Notes: generated by a model from the sequence alone, not told the origin. 64,000 nucleotides of DNA from Methanococcoides orientis (GCF_021184045.1 NZ_CP073710.1:1374685-1438684), one strand, 5' to 3'. Positions 41,007-49,801 are shown, counted from the first letter of the stretch. A program made the numbers and translations.

Positions 41007-41231
41007 GAAGAACTATATTATGTTATAAAGATATGAAATTTCGAAAACAACAAGGAGAAGTCTTCGTTTTTTGTGTTAACGAGATACCAAAATACAGATG
41101 AAGGGCCTTTCCGGAAAGACCTCACGATGCCTGGTGGATGCATTGAGCGGTGCGTTCAATTATTTCAACCGGAAGAGTGTGCATGTTCCGAGGTTTAGTT
41201 CTGGATTCGGTGTGAGCGGTGGGTTGAGGGT

Positions 41232-41399
41232 TTAATATTTATTGACCTCTGTGACTTGGCGTTTAAAGATAATGCTGTTCCCACATATTGCAACGAGTTC
41301 CCAATTTGAAGATCCATGTTTATTTAGTTGTCTTTCAAAATTTGTCCCGTCTATTTCGTCGACAAGATATTCCCAGTGATTTTTTTCTTCATAAGGCAT
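41232..41399 (-). CDS. DUF4177-like small protein, 55 residues
   Basis: A short protein reading W-E-Y-L-V-D-E-I-D ... L-N-K-H-G-S-S-N-W-E-L-V-A-I-C ... I-I-F-K-R, which is the DUF4177 pattern (a strand, a helix ending in L-N-x-x-G-x-x-G-W-E-L-V, and a strand). A good GGGAG ribosome site lies nine bases before the ATG. The function is unknown. It survives within the degraded casposon region. Confidence 0.55.
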   Translation of the reverse strand: MPYEEKNHWEYLVDEIDGTNFERQLNKHGSSNWELVAICGNSIIFKRQVTEVNKY

Positions 41400-41815
41400 A
41401 TAAAACACTCCCTAAATTAATATTGCAGTAGCATTACTTTAATCTAATCCTGCATGATTGTCAACTTTCCTTTTTATATTCCCATCACTCAGCTCCACCT
41501 ATGAGCTTTATCAATCTCTTATTTTCATCCAAACCTCAACCCAAAAATTCAAATCCCGTAGATGCATTTGCCAGCTCCGACCCTACGAAACCTACGCTTC
41601 TAACTTAAAATGGATCTCTGAAACCAAAACCAAACTTCCCAATGGAACAACATTCAACATCACTTCCACAATGCACAAGGAAGCCTTCTAGGCAGATCCT
41701 CTACTGAAAGGTACCATCACACCATTCCTGAAGAATGCAGTCATTGGAACGTACCACATTGAGACTGAGGACGACAAAAAACATGAGGTATTCATCCAAG
41801 AGATCGAAGAATATC
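41400..41815. other. Degraded DNA before the cas1 C-terminal remnant
   Basis: On the plus strand, broken frames around 41590-41820 read like former coding DNA (K-W-I-S-E-T-K-T-K-L-P-N-G-T-T, a stop, then K-N-A-V-I-G-T-Y-H-I-E-T-E-D-D). I do not recognise the protein. A similar broken piece, L-S-G-K-T-S-R-C-L-V-D-A-L-S-G, lies at about 41103-41235. Confidence 0.35.
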
Positions 41816-41984
41816 TCAATTCTCCAACCTCTCCCTGACATGAGCATTGAGAGTAAACGGCTTATCACTCATAGCATTCTGCTTCATGTAGTGCAATGTG
41901 CCTTTAGAGAACCCCATCTCCTTCCACTCGGTGTAAGGCATGTCAATGATCTTCTTTCTCAACTGCTTGAATACTGCCTAAAGT
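41816..41984 (-). pseudogene. cas1 (casposase) C-terminal remnant
   Basis: The minus-strand frame reads L-R-K-K-I-I-D-M-P-Y-T-E-W-K-E, then M-G-F-S-K-G-T-L-H-Y-M-K-Q-N-A and S-D-K-P-F-T-L-N-A-H-V-R-E-R-L-E before a stop. This matches the HTH-bearing C terminus of the intact casposase at 31240-31400 almost residue for residue. The rest of the gene is missing upstream. Confidence 0.85.
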
Positions 41985-42067
41985 AAATTTCAAAAATAGT
42001 TTTGTACCTACAAGTCAGTTTAGTAAATGAAAATATAGAATCACATACCAAAATCAGGAGTAATATA

Positions 42068-42697
42068 ATGACTAAAATAGCTTATCTTTACGTTCTTAAC
42101 ACGATGGCCGACTGGGAGCCGAGTTACCTGATCGCGGAATTGAATTCCGGCCGTTATTTCAGGAAGAATGCAAGCGAATACACGGTCAGGACAGTAGGTA
42201 TTACAAAAGAGCCTGTTGTTACCATGGGTGGGTTGCGTATTGAGCCAGACATTAGCCTTGATGAATTAATGACTGACGATGCCGGAGTGCTGATCCTGCC
42301 AGGTGGCGATACCTGGCTTGAAGATATTCACACGCCAATACTGGAGAAAGCAAAGGAGTTCCTGGATGCAGGTATCACTGTTGGTGCCATATGTGGTGCA
42401 ACTCTGGGTTTTGCTAAAGCCGGCCTTCTGGATAACAGACTCCATACAAGTAACGATCTGGATTACCTGAAAACGGTCTGTCCCGATTACACCGGAGAAT
42501 CATTTTATCGTCAGGAGCCTGCTGTGACTGATGGTAACCTTATAACTGCCTCAGGGATTGCCCCTCTTGAATTCGCAAAGGAAGTTATCAGGAACCTGGA
42601 TATATTTTCGGCCCAGACCCTTGAAGCATGGTATCAGTTATATGTTACTCATAAGACGCAGTATTTCTATGCAATTATGGAGTCGCTGGAAGAGTGA
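42068..42697 (+). CDS. DJ-1/PfpI family protein
   Basis: A 209-residue class I glutamine amidotransferase-like protein of the DJ-1/PfpI group: L-I-L-P-G-G-D-T-W-L, the nucleophile elbow V-G-A-I-C-G-A-T with its reactive cysteine, and T-A-S-G-I-A-P-L-E-F-A. Members act as proteases, chaperones, deglycases or glyoxalases. The start at 42068 is supported by AGGAG; the frame upstream has no ribosome site. It appears intact although cas1 remnants flank it on both sides. Confidence 0.85.
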   Translation: MTKIAYLYVLNTMADWEPSYLIAELNSGRYFRKNASEYTVRTVGITKEPVVTMGGLRIEPDISLDELMTDDAGVLILPGGDTWLEDIHTPILEKAKEFLDAGITVGAICGATLGFAKAGLLDNRLHTSNDLDYLKTVCPDYTGESFYRQEPAVTDGNLITASGIAPLEFAKEVIRNLDIFSAQTLEAWYQLYVTHKTQYFYAIMESLEE

Positions 42698-42792
42698 GGT
42701 AAGAGTTTACAGTGTATTTTAGGTTTGGTATTCTGCTCCATGTCGTGCAAAAATGGATATATAAAAAACTAAGATATTCTTTGTTAAGGGAA

Positions 42793-43059
42793 TTAAAAGA
42801 TGGGAACAATGGAATTAGGCGCATTTTCAGTTAGTCTTAATGTAAAGGATATTGAAGCTTCAAGGTTAGGAACAGCTTTAGCATACTCATTCCAGTATTT
42901 CCAGGCAATTCCACCTTCAATACCAAGTATCTCTCTTATGGATTTAGCGTTCTCAAGTTTAGCCTTATCATCAGAGAAATCAGACTCAATCTTCTCCCCG
43001 AATTTTAGATCTTTTACTTCCTGGCTGAAAGCAGGGAATAGAAGCTCACGATATTCCAA
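42793..43059 (-). pseudogene. cas1 middle-domain remnant
   Basis: The frame contains A-K-S-I-R-E-I-L-G-I-E-G-G-I-A-W-K-Y-W-N-E-Y, matching residues 153-174 of the intact casposase and including its catalytic-type glutamate. Both ends stop matching Cas1 after about 30 residues on either side, so only the middle of a gene is left. Confidence 0.8.
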
Positions 43060-43091
43060 GAGGGATTATCAAACTTCACAACTTAGACCCT

Positions 43092-43739
43092 TCAGCTAAC
43101 ATCTGCATTGTTGCTGTAGCCCTTGCTTTCCCAGTATCCCTGGTAATCCTCGTCAGTTACTTCTATCTTCACTATCCACTTTGCCCACTTGTAACCATAT
43201 TTGCCTTCCGCAACAAGCTGCAGCGGGAATCCCTTGTCAGGAGGCAGTGTTATGTCATTTATTTTGTAGGCTGCAATTATGTTGTTACCCAGTAAATAAT
43301 CCAATTCAAGAGCTGTGGAATAGCCCTCTTTGGAATAGAAAATGACAGTCTTCGCCCTTTCCTGCAATCCGGCTTCATTGAACATGGTCTCCAATTTAAC
43401 CCCGGTCCATTTTGCATCATATCCCCAGCCTTCCCCATAATTAAGGGTTACTGCCTTTGAAACGGATGGATATGCCAGTATGTCATCATAAGTCAGGACA
43501 ATCGTCTTGTTTACCAGTCCGGTTATCTCGAGCCTGTAATCGTCAGGATCAAGATACTGTATTCCCTTGAGGGAATAGGTTTGCTGCTCGTTAATCGGGG
43601 TAAGCTTCACACCATCATATTCCAGTGTCTCGGTTTCGTTCGATGGGAATACTTCTTTCTTCTCCCCGGGAGGAAATTGGCCGGGTCCTGCTGAAAGTAA
43701 AAACGGAAGAAGTTGTAAAGCACAAAAGAAATTTTTCAT
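43092..43739 (-). CDS. Sulfite oxidase-fold (YedY-like) protein lacking the Mo cysteine
   Basis: A 215-residue exported protein with a short N-terminal hydrophobic segment and an oxidoreductase molybdopterin domain: Y-R-L-E-I-T-G-L-V, L-T-Y-D-D-I-L-A-Y-P, G-W-G-Y-D-A-K-W-T-G-V, and L-P-P-D-K-G-F-P-L-Q-L-V ... Y-G-Y-K-W-A-K-W-I. In active enzymes a Cys before E-G-W binds molybdenum; here that segment is L-N-Y-G-E-G-W with no cysteine. Cofactor binding without the thiolate, or a non-enzymatic role, is possible. The start at 43739 is preferred because GGAGTG lies upstream and it gives a signal-like N terminus. Confidence 0.7.
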   Translation of the reverse strand: MKNFFCALQLLPFLLSAGPGQFPPGEKKEVFPSNETETLEYDGVKLTPINEQQTYSLKGIQYLDPDDYRLEITGLVNKTIVLTYDDILAYPSVSKAVTLNYGEGWGYDAKWTGVKLETMFNEAGLQERAKTVIFYSKEGYSTALELDYLLGNNIIAAYKINDITLPPDKGFPLQLVAEGKYGYKWAKWIVKIEVTDEDYQGYWESKGYSNNADVS

Positions 43740-43948
43740 GTTATTTTCACACTCCGGGCATGCGAATCCTTTTGCAGGCTTATATAGCTTTTCACGATTC
43801 TTCTGCATCTTGATTGTTGATGTACTCGTTGAATTGCAGGACAGTTAATTTTGGATCTCTTGTGTTCATACCATTTCCTTAAAAGACTTGCTATGTAAAT
43901 TATGTCGTTTTAAATGAATTATGCAGTGCAAAATTACAGGTATCTAAT

Positions 43949-44290
43949 TTAGGATGAAATACACTCGACTAATTTTTCCACTGCATCCGTATTCAAATTA
44001 ATATCATTATTCGCCAGAATCCTATCCTTTATCCTCTTGAAAGTGCCTCTGTTTACACCCCATTCTTCAACCTGTGATTGAGACAATTCAAGTATATTTC
44101 TCATAATGTCCTGCTTGTCAATGAACACCTGTGAACGCTTAACATCCAATTCCTGTTCATCAATGTTGTTAGCTTCCTTTCCAATATATATTACAGAATC
44201 AACATGAACATGCTCCCTTTCAAGAACCCCAACCTCACCATCAAACTTATGCTCAGGATGTTCCACATACTGCATATTTGTCCTGCTCAA
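43949..44290 (-). pseudogene. Casposon polB C-terminal remnant
   Basis: The frame matches the last 110 residues of the intact casposon polymerase: H-P-E-H-K-F-D-G-E-V-G-V-L-E-R with H-P-E-A-K-F-E-G-D-V-G-V-L-Q-R, then V-I-Y-I-G-K-E-A-N-N with V-Y-I-G-K-E-A-N-K, then R-I-K-D-R-I near the end. Upstream polymerase motifs are absent, so this is a fragment of a second casposon. Confidence 0.85.
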
Positions 44291-44364
44291 GTCGTTGAAT
44301 TCGGATAGATTTTAATTTTGCTAAGGATCAAATTTATCTTTTTGAAGACTTAAGCAGTATAGTT

Positions 44365-44859
44365 ATGGAACAAGATCTCTCGATTCCACCAGTAATTATC
44401 CGACCTGCAACCGAAATTGACACTGCCCAAATAATGATCTTCATCAGGTCCCTTGCTGAATTCGAAAAATTAGCTCACACACTGACAGCAACCGAAGATG
44501 ACCTGAAAACTTCTTTATTCGGAAAAGAACCATGTGCCGAAGCAGTGATAGCTGAGATCAACAACAACCCCGCCGGATTAGCACTCTATTTCCACAACTT
44601 TGCTGCATATATTGGAAAACGCGGGCTCTACATTGAAGCTATATATGTCGATCCTAAATATCGCGGATTAGGGGTTGGAGAAGCACTTCTAAAACATTGT
44701 GCGAAGATTGCAAAAGAGAGAGATTGCGGGACAATGGATTGGGTAGTTCTGGACTGGAATCCTGCAAGGAAATTTTATGAGAAAATGGGTGCTAAAGCAG
44801 AAGATGAATGGGTTTTTCACACCCTAGATGCGAAGGGAATAGATGATCTTGCAGAATGA
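44365..44859 (+). CDS. GNAT acetyltransferase (diamine/thialysine-type)
   Basis: A 164-residue GNAT enzyme. It has I-R-P-A-T-E-I-D at the N terminus, L-Y-I-E-A-I-Y-V-D-P-K-Y-R-G-L-G-V-G-E-A-L-L as the acetyl-CoA pyrophosphate loop (R-G-L-G-V-G), and W-N-P-A-R-K-F-Y-E-K-M-G-A at the C-terminal motif B. The pattern L-A-E-F-E-K-L and D-L-x-x-x-L-F-G resembles spermidine/spermine and thialysine acetyltransferases. The substrate is not certain. It lies between polB and cas1 remnants. Confidence 0.85.
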   Translation: MEQDLSIPPVIIRPATEIDTAQIMIFIRSLAEFEKLAHTLTATEDDLKTSLFGKEPCAEAVIAEINNNPAGLALYFHNFAAYIGKRGLYIEAIYVDPKYRGLGVGEALLKHCAKIAKERDCGTMDWVVLDWNPARKFYEKMGAKAEDEWVFHTLDAKGIDDLAE

Positions 44860-44900
44860 ATACATTCGTGTACTTTATTTCAAATTCATTTTCATCTATT

Positions 44901-44981
44901 TGAGAGCTTCAAGGCTCAGAGATCCACTTCTGCCATACACAACAATACTATATCCCCTCAATTCTCTACTAGAGGTTGTAA
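44901..44981 (-). pseudogene. cas1 N-terminal remnant
   Basis: The frame reads R-E-L-R-G-Y-S-I-V-V-Y-G-R-S-G-S-L-S-L-E-A-L-K then stop, matching residues 42-63 of the intact casposase (D-V-D-S-I-V-V-Y-G-Q-T-G-N-I-T-L-D-A-I-R). It is short, but the V-V-Y-G core and spacing are specific for the casposase. Confidence 0.7.
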
Positions 44982-45079
44982 AGTTATTAGACATTGAGAA
45001 TAGTAAGCAGGATTGAAAATCAAAATTGATCAAAGGAAATGTAAAAAGATTTAAAAAAAATGAAAATAGAAATGTTCGG

Positions 45080-45577
45080 TCACTGGACCTTTGCCTGAAC
45101 TTCCTTTGCAAAATCCTTTGCTTTCTGAAGATGAGCTTCATCTGGCTGTCCTTTTGCAGCTGGTCCCAGCGCAGCAAATGCCTTCATCTCAGGGTCATCG
45201 GACTTTTCGAGCATATCAAGAACTTGCTGTGCAATTTCACCCTGACACTCAAATGTACCAAGTAAATTACCCTTGGCTGCGATATCCTTTAATGATCCAG
45301 TCCATGATTTAATGGCCTCAAATCCTTCAGGAACACCATGGGTCATGAAGAATGCTATGTCCTTACCGGCTACATTCTCTTTTACTATTTTTGAAACATT
45401 CTCCGGAACATTAAATTGTAATACAGGGAAACCTACGAAGACAAGGTCATAACCTTCAAAGTTGCTTAGATCCTTGATGTCTTTGATTTCCTTTTCATCA
45501 GCAATTTCATCATAAATAGCTTCTGCGATCTTCTTTGTGTTTCCTGTCTGTGACATATATGATACTAATGTTTTCAT
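45080..45577 (-). CDS. Flavodoxin
   Basis: A 165-residue flavodoxin-fold electron carrier: the FMN phosphate loop S-Q-T-G-N-T-K-K, V-F-V-G-F-P-V at the second strand and F-F-M-T-H-G-V-P at the third. The start at 45577 has a strong GGTGGGAG site; the longer frame adds an unlikely hydrophobic N terminus. About 70 bases upstream AATGTACGAACATT (45646-45659) resembles the palindrome at 46881, hinting at shared redox regulation. Confidence 0.85.
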   Translation of the reverse strand: MKTLVSYMSQTGNTKKIAEAIYDEIADEKEIKDIKDLSNFEGYDLVFVGFPVLQFNVPENVSKIVKENVAGKDIAFFMTHGVPEGFEAIKSWTGSLKDIAAKGNLLGTFECQGEIAQQVLDMLEKSDDPEMKAFAALGPAAKGQPDEAHLQKAKDFAKEVQAKVQ

Positions 45578-45732
45578 GAACTCCCACCTTATAATTGATA
45601 TAAAAAATAGGTTGTACAAATTTATAAAGATGCGGGTTGGTAAAATGTACGAACATTGAATTGGTACAGATAAATATACTATAAAAAAGGACCTTTGCAA
45701 GCTTTATCATTAACAGAAACCTTCTGCCCTCA

Positions 45733-45810
45733 TCATTCCAGCCTCTCCCTTACATGACCATTAAGCGTAAAAGGCTTATCAGCTTCAATATCGCCTCCCC
45801 TGAACTTCAT
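45733..45810 (-). pseudogene. Second cas1 C-terminal remnant
   Basis: The frame reads E-A-D-K-P-F-T-L-N-G-H-V-R-E-R-L-E and stop, almost the same as the C-terminal E-A-D-K-P-F-T-L-N-A-H-V-R-E-R-L of the intact casposase. As another C-terminal remnant lies at 41816, at least two older cas1 copies existed here. Confidence 0.75.
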
Positions 45811-45824
45811 TTCTCGTTTAATAT

Positions 45825-46217
45825 TCATAACTTTTCATGTGGGAACATCAAAGTAAAATTCCCATCCTCGAGTATTTCTATGTTCACGGTCCTCTTTTTT
45901 CCATCAGGGAACTCGACCTCACCGATATAACTCGATTCAACTGCATCCTCAAAACCATGGCTTAATGTTCTCAAAAGCAAACTACAATTCCGAATCAGGT
46001 CCAAAAAATTTGGCATATTAACCGTATCTCCGTCCTCCTCGAACATTCCAGCCTCCATAACACCCATGCTCACATAACCAAAGAACGGAGGAGCCAATCT
46101 TTTTCCACTAGGACTCAAGACCTTATCAAGGTCCATGAATTTACCATCTTTCACTGCATCCTGAATAGTATAAACCTTTTCAAACAAGTCCTCTGATCCC
46201 TCATTTTTGTCAGACAT
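45825..46217 (-). CDS. Unknown soluble protein, 130 residues
   Basis: A soluble alpha/beta protein without a recognised family. Visible traits: an acidic N terminus, L-S-P-S-G-K-R-L-A-P-P-F-F-G-Y, a helical middle, and a final beta segment S-S-Y-I-G-E-V-E-F-P-D-G-K-K-R-T-V-N-I-E-I. The ATG at 46217 follows GGAGGGAAAGGAGA; the frame extends upstream to 46337 but without such a site. Confidence 0.5.
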   Translation of the reverse strand: MSDKNEGSEDLFEKVYTIQDAVKDGKFMDLDKVLSPSGKRLAPPFFGYVSMGVMEAGMFEEDGDTVNMPNFLDLIRNCSLLLRTLSHGFEDAVESSYIGEVEFPDGKKRTVNIEILEDGNFTLMFPHEKL

Positions 46218-46373
46218 TCTCCTTTCCCTCCACACTCTTCTATCATTCTCTAAATTCATACCCATCGCATGATCTTTCAGGGTTATAGCTAACTGCCATT
46301 TTTTGTACGCTAACAATTTAGGCAATAAGAATAGCAAAATCTTAAAAAATGTAGGATGAAGTCATTTCCAGAT

Positions 46374-46470
46374 TTATTCTTTTGACTTCAGGTATTCTGC
46401 AATATTCTTACCCAGTTCTTTTGCTGCAGCGACAGCTTCGGGTTGGTCTTCGAATCTGTTTATCCCTACT
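46374..46470 (-). pseudogene. C-terminal remnant of a flavodoxin-like protein
   Basis: The minus-strand frame reads I-N-R-F-E-D-Q-P-E-A-V-A-A-A-K-E-L-G-K, then N-I-A-E-Y-L-K and a stop, the typical last helix of flavodoxin or NAD(P)H:quinone-type proteins. There is no start and nothing recognisable upstream, so it is a broken gene end. Confidence 0.5.
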
Positions 46471-46535
46471 TATCCACTCTTATTAACAATCAACTTGTAA
46501 ACATCTTAAATATTGTGTACAAAAGGGTGTGGGTA

Positions 46536-46775
46536 TCACAACCCTGCCCTTTCAACAAGAGTATCTGCAATCTGTTTCGCACTTTCGATCGGGAAGTCCT
46601 CTGATGTAAGAAGTGCACCTGCTTCTCCTGCAGTTATTTCGACATCTCCTGCTTTACATTTGGTGTCTGCACCTGCAGGCATTGCTGCAAGAAGGTCTTC
46701 AGGTGTGTTTATAGGGAATGTTGCATTTACAAGTGCTCCAACGATCTGGGAATGGATTTCTTCTTTTACGCTCAT
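46536..46775 (-). CDS. MTH865-family small protein
   Basis: A 79-residue protein matching the MTH865 family throughout: [42 protein letters not shown] and [10 protein letters not shown]. The family is a helical EF-hand-like fold found in methanogens and has no known function. An AAGGAGAG ribosome site precedes the ATG. It is divergent from the HTH gene at 46910, with the palindrome at 46881 between them. Confidence 0.9.
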   Translation of the reverse strand: MSVKEEIHSQIVGALVNATFPINTPEDLLAAMPAGADTKCKAGDVEITAGEAGALLTSEDFPIESAKQIADTLVERAGL

Positions 46776-46880
46776 ATTTTACTCTCCTTAATAGGTTTTT
46801 ATATGGCTGCATGTCTTCCGGAAGATTAGAACCACAATTAATAATTGAAAGGTTACCCATATATACTTGAGCGGCATTGT

Positions 46881-46897
46881 AATGTACTTAGTACATT
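46881..46897. promoter_or_regulatory. 17-bp perfect palindrome, probable operator
   Basis: AATGTACTTAGTACATT is perfectly symmetric around 46889 and ends 12 bases before the HTH gene's ATG at 46910. Bound protein there would block transcription start for that gene, so autoregulation is likely; it may also act on the divergent MTH865 gene. A related imperfect site lies before the flavodoxin gene. Confidence 0.6.
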
Positions 46898-46909
46898 CGG
46901 GTAACTCCA

Positions 46910-47719
46910 ATGACTATTATGGTTGTGCTGGAAACCTTTATAACCAATATGCAGAAAATCACTACTATGAACGAAGATTGTGAATCAGAACTCGGAGACA
47001 TCAGGGAAAAACTCGATGAGATCCACAGGGATATCAGGACATTTACCGAAGATTCCAACAGAGAACATCTCGAATCCATTCTGGCTTTTGTCCGAGATGA
47101 TTATTCCAATGTCCTGGAAAAGCACCTCGTTGACGATCTAAAAAAAGGCCTTTCAAAGAATATGGTCAAGAAATGTGACAGGCTTGACCAATGCAGACCT
47201 ATTTTCACAGATATGTTGCAGAAGAATGCAGCCCTTATCAAGCAACCTTCTGTTGACAGTGAAGTTATTGATAAAAAACGCGTAGATATCAAAAACTTAA
47301 GGAAAGAAATGCCCTACGATAAATGTGACATCTGCTTCGCCGAGGCAACCGACCTTTTTGAAAAACAGGTCAGCCTCATGCAGTCTCTGAGGATATATGA
47401 GACAAAGAAGGACAAGAAGCAGGACATATCACTTATCCCGGCACAAACTGTGATCGATGACGTGCTTGATCCCTTATGTCACACAAAACGTTTCGAAATA
47501 TTAAAAGCAGTTTCCAGCCAGTCAATGAGCTTCTCTGCCCTTTCCAAGCTTACAGGTCTTCGCGGAGGAAACCTTTTGTTTCACCTCCAGAAGCTCTCGG
47601 ATAGCGGGATGATCATCCAGCAACATGAAAGAGGCGATTATATGATCACTGCTAAAGGATTTAGGGTAATGGAAGGTGCCAGCGATATATATTTCTCCCT
47701 CGTCCCTGAAGAGAATTAA
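46910..47719 (+). CDS. Winged-helix regulator with helical N-terminal domain
   Basis: A 269-residue soluble protein. The N-terminal 180 residues are mostly helical with likely coiled coil (E-L-G-D-I-R-E-K-L-D-E-I-H-R-D-I-R), and include cysteines at C-D-R-L-D-Q-C and K-C-D-I-C that could bind metal or sense redox state. The C-terminal 85 residues form an ArsR-like winged helix (F-S-A-L-S-K-L-T-G-L-R-G-G-N-L-L-F-H-L-Q-K-L). The palindrome at its start suggests it controls itself. Starts at 46910 or a nearby internal Met are possible. Confidence 0.65.
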   Translation: MTIMVVLETFITNMQKITTMNEDCESELGDIREKLDEIHRDIRTFTEDSNREHLESILAFVRDDYSNVLEKHLVDDLKKGLSKNMVKKCDRLDQCRPIFTDMLQKNAALIKQPSVDSEVIDKKRVDIKNLRKEMPYDKCDICFAEATDLFEKQVSLMQSLRIYETKKDKKQDISLIPAQTVIDDVLDPLCHTKRFEILKAVSSQSMSFSALSKLTGLRGGNLLFHLQKLSDSGMIIQQHERGDYMITAKGFRVMEGASDIYFSLVPEEN

Positions 47720-47806
47720 GCTTTCTGGAACAACTGTAGAGAAGCAAGATCAGTGAAAACATTCAAATTTAAAAATAAGCTAAAGCAATTGACCTAACAG
47801 GTAATT

Positions 47807-47838
47807 AATAGGCGCCAGAATTAATAAAATCGCCTATT
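47807..47838. repeat. 8-bp inverted repeat between genes
   Basis: AATAGGCG (47807-47814) pairs with CGCCTATT (47831-47838) over a 16-base loop. It lies between the HTH gene and the small zinc-ribbon gene and may be a processing or 3' end structure. The rest of the 230-base gap shows only an AT-rich promoter region (GATATATATTGC near 47898). Confidence 0.4.
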
Positions 47839-47952
47839 GATATTGATTTCATACATTAAATGTGCTAACACCAACTTTTAATGTTAATAAAACCTTGATA
47901 TATATTGCATTTCATTATTTTTTTTAAAGTGTATTTCCAAGAGGTGTTATGT

Positions 47953-48105
47953 GTGTCAAAAAATATGTGTGCATGGAAAAAAGAGGACATCAGAGACAAG
48001 GGAGATGAATTCAAAGAACTTGTCACAGATGCGAAATTCTATTGCAAGAATTGTGGAAGGGCATCAAACGATATGAAGTACCTTTGCAGACCGGGGAAAC
48101 TCTAA
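47953..48105 (+). CDS. Small zinc-ribbon-like protein, 50 residues
   Basis: A 50-residue protein with C-A-W near the N terminus and C-K-N-C-G-R ... Y-L-C-R-P in the C-terminal half, a likely zinc knuckle. I prefer the GTG at 47953, eight bases after GAGG; an ATG four codons later is possible. Similar short C-x2-C proteins are common in methanogens and uncharacterised. Confidence 0.6.
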   Translation: MSKNMCAWKKEDIRDKGDEFKELVTDAKFYCKNCGRASNDMKYLCRPGKL

Positions 48106-48161
48106 ACCGGTCATGAGATTTAACTTTCCGATCATTTCCAAGAGACCGTTACAGATGACTC

Positions 48162-49508
48162 TCAGAGCCAGCCATTGAGGAAGCTTCGCAATCCCTCATC
48201 CTTCAGATCAAGGATCTGCTCACCCTCAAGAACTGTGAACCCTTCCCTTACGCTCTTAGAAATATGCTTTCCAAGGGAACATTTGCCAACTTCGGATTCC
48301 AGAAATACAACTGCATCAGTATGTTTGCGAGGAATCTCAGCAACATAGAAACCATCCTGAATTGTCAGGGAGTAAGCGTCCGGGTTGTCCACATACTTTG
48401 ACCTGAACGCCTCAGCATGAGCTCGCACCCATACAGGTGGACCCCTATGCCTTTTCACATCCGGCAGAGTCTTTGAAATAAGCTCAAGGATGACGACGGA
48501 ATCTTCGCCACTCCACTTGCCTGCCTTCAGGACAGTGAACTCGTTCTTCTCAAGCAGAGGAACGATGGAGTGCTCCATCTTGGCAAACTGGGGGTAGAAG
48601 ATGTCATCCACGACATCAGGTGTTTTGAAAACGATCGCTACCAGAGATGTGCCACGGAGGTCCATCCTGTCCAGCAGTTCAGCGTCGGATATGGGAGGTT
48701 CCTGAGAAGCGAAGAACATGGTTTCATCGGGTTTCTCAAGAAAGCTCCTGGAAGCATCGACGAACGTGCAGAACTTATCCAGTGATAGTGCAGCAGCAAC
48801 ATTCCTTCTGGGGTCAGTGGGATCAATAACAACAAGCGGATCCTCAAATTTTTGGGCACCGTGTTCCATCAGGTCAAGAAGCAGACCCGGGCGCCACTCA
48901 GATGCAGCCTCCAGCACTTTTTCGAAAGAACCGTAGTTGATCACCAGAAGCTCTGTGAGATAACCTGAGAATCCTTCGGTCTTCAGCTCGGAGCCATAGA
49001 CACCTGTGCCTTTCATGAACTGCTTGAGCAACAGCACATCATCCTCGCGACCATTGAGATGAGCTTTTATGAACTCATTATGGAAAGGTGTCCTGTCCAC
49101 TGCAGAAAGGATGCATGATGCGCTGGAAACACTGTAACATGGAACAAGATCGACATCAAAGCCACCGTATTTCATCTTCACATAAGGATGCTCTGCATAG
49201 TGCTCATCCCACTCCTGTGCCTCTTTTGCTATCTGGCGACCAACGGAGAGACCGTAGCTCTCAAGGTCCTCACGGCTTGTGGTGTCAGGGAACATGATGA
49301 ATATATCAAGGTCATGGGTTCCGGATATCCAGGTACCTCTGGCTGCTGAGCCTACAAGTTGTGTTTTCACACCGGTCAGACCGACCTTAAAAGTGATGCA
49401 ATCGATCTTGTACATCAGTTCATCGGCAACTTTGGTCAGACGTGCCCTTTCTTCATCTGATGGCTTGATCTTATCCAGAATTCTGTTTTTGATATCTTCC
49501 ATGTTCAT
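48162..49508 (-). CDS. cca: CCA-adding enzyme, archaeal class I
   Basis: A 448-residue tRNA nucleotidyltransferase that adds or repairs the 3' CCA end. The class I nucleotidyltransferase signature is seen as G-S-A-A-R-G-T-W-I-S-G-T-H-D-L-D-I-F near residue 52, with a third carboxylate in F-D-V-D-L-V-P. Length and the C-terminal tail and body domains fit archaeal Cca. It stands alone on the minus strand. Confidence 0.93.
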   Translation of the reverse strand: MNMEDIKNRILDKIKPSDEERARLTKVADELMYKIDCITFKVGLTGVKTQLVGSAARGTWISGTHDLDIFIMFPDTTSREDLESYGLSVGRQIAKEAQEWDEHYAEHPYVKMKYGGFDVDLVPCYSVSSASCILSAVDRTPFHNEFIKAHLNGREDDVLLLKQFMKGTGVYGSELKTEGFSGYLTELLVINYGSFEKVLEAASEWRPGLLLDLMEHGAQKFEDPLVVIDPTDPRRNVAAALSLDKFCTFVDASRSFLEKPDETMFFASQEPPISDAELLDRMDLRGTSLVAIVFKTPDVVDDIFYPQFAKMEHSIVPLLEKNEFTVLKAGKWSGEDSVVILELISKTLPDVKRHRGPPVWVRAHAEAFRSKYVDNPDAYSLTIQDGFYVAEIPRKHTDAVVFLESEVGKCSLGKHISKSVREGFTVLEGEQILDLKDEGLRSFLNGWL

Positions 49509-49801
49509 TCTCTCGATGATAATCCTTGTAGGTACTACTCCTCAAAGGTATAAAACCATTTGAGATGAACGACGCTTGATGCTTGATTATTCGACTTTAA
49601 TGATATTGTATTCAGATAAAAATATAGAGAGATTTTAGATGAAAACATTATAAAATTTACATAAAATAAAAGAGAAAATATTAAGTAGACGGAATCCGTA
49701 CCAGCAAAAGATTTGAGGTGTTGAAATTTTCGATGGAACTTGTGCTATTCGTAAAAGTATCATGAAGATCAAGTCGCCTAAATTTATCAATAGGTGAAAA
49801 C

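Noticed and set aside
41103-41237. A transposase fragment reading L-S-G-K-T-S-R-C-L-V-D
   Set aside because: The frame is open but matches no transposase motif I know, so it is only noted as degraded coding DNA.
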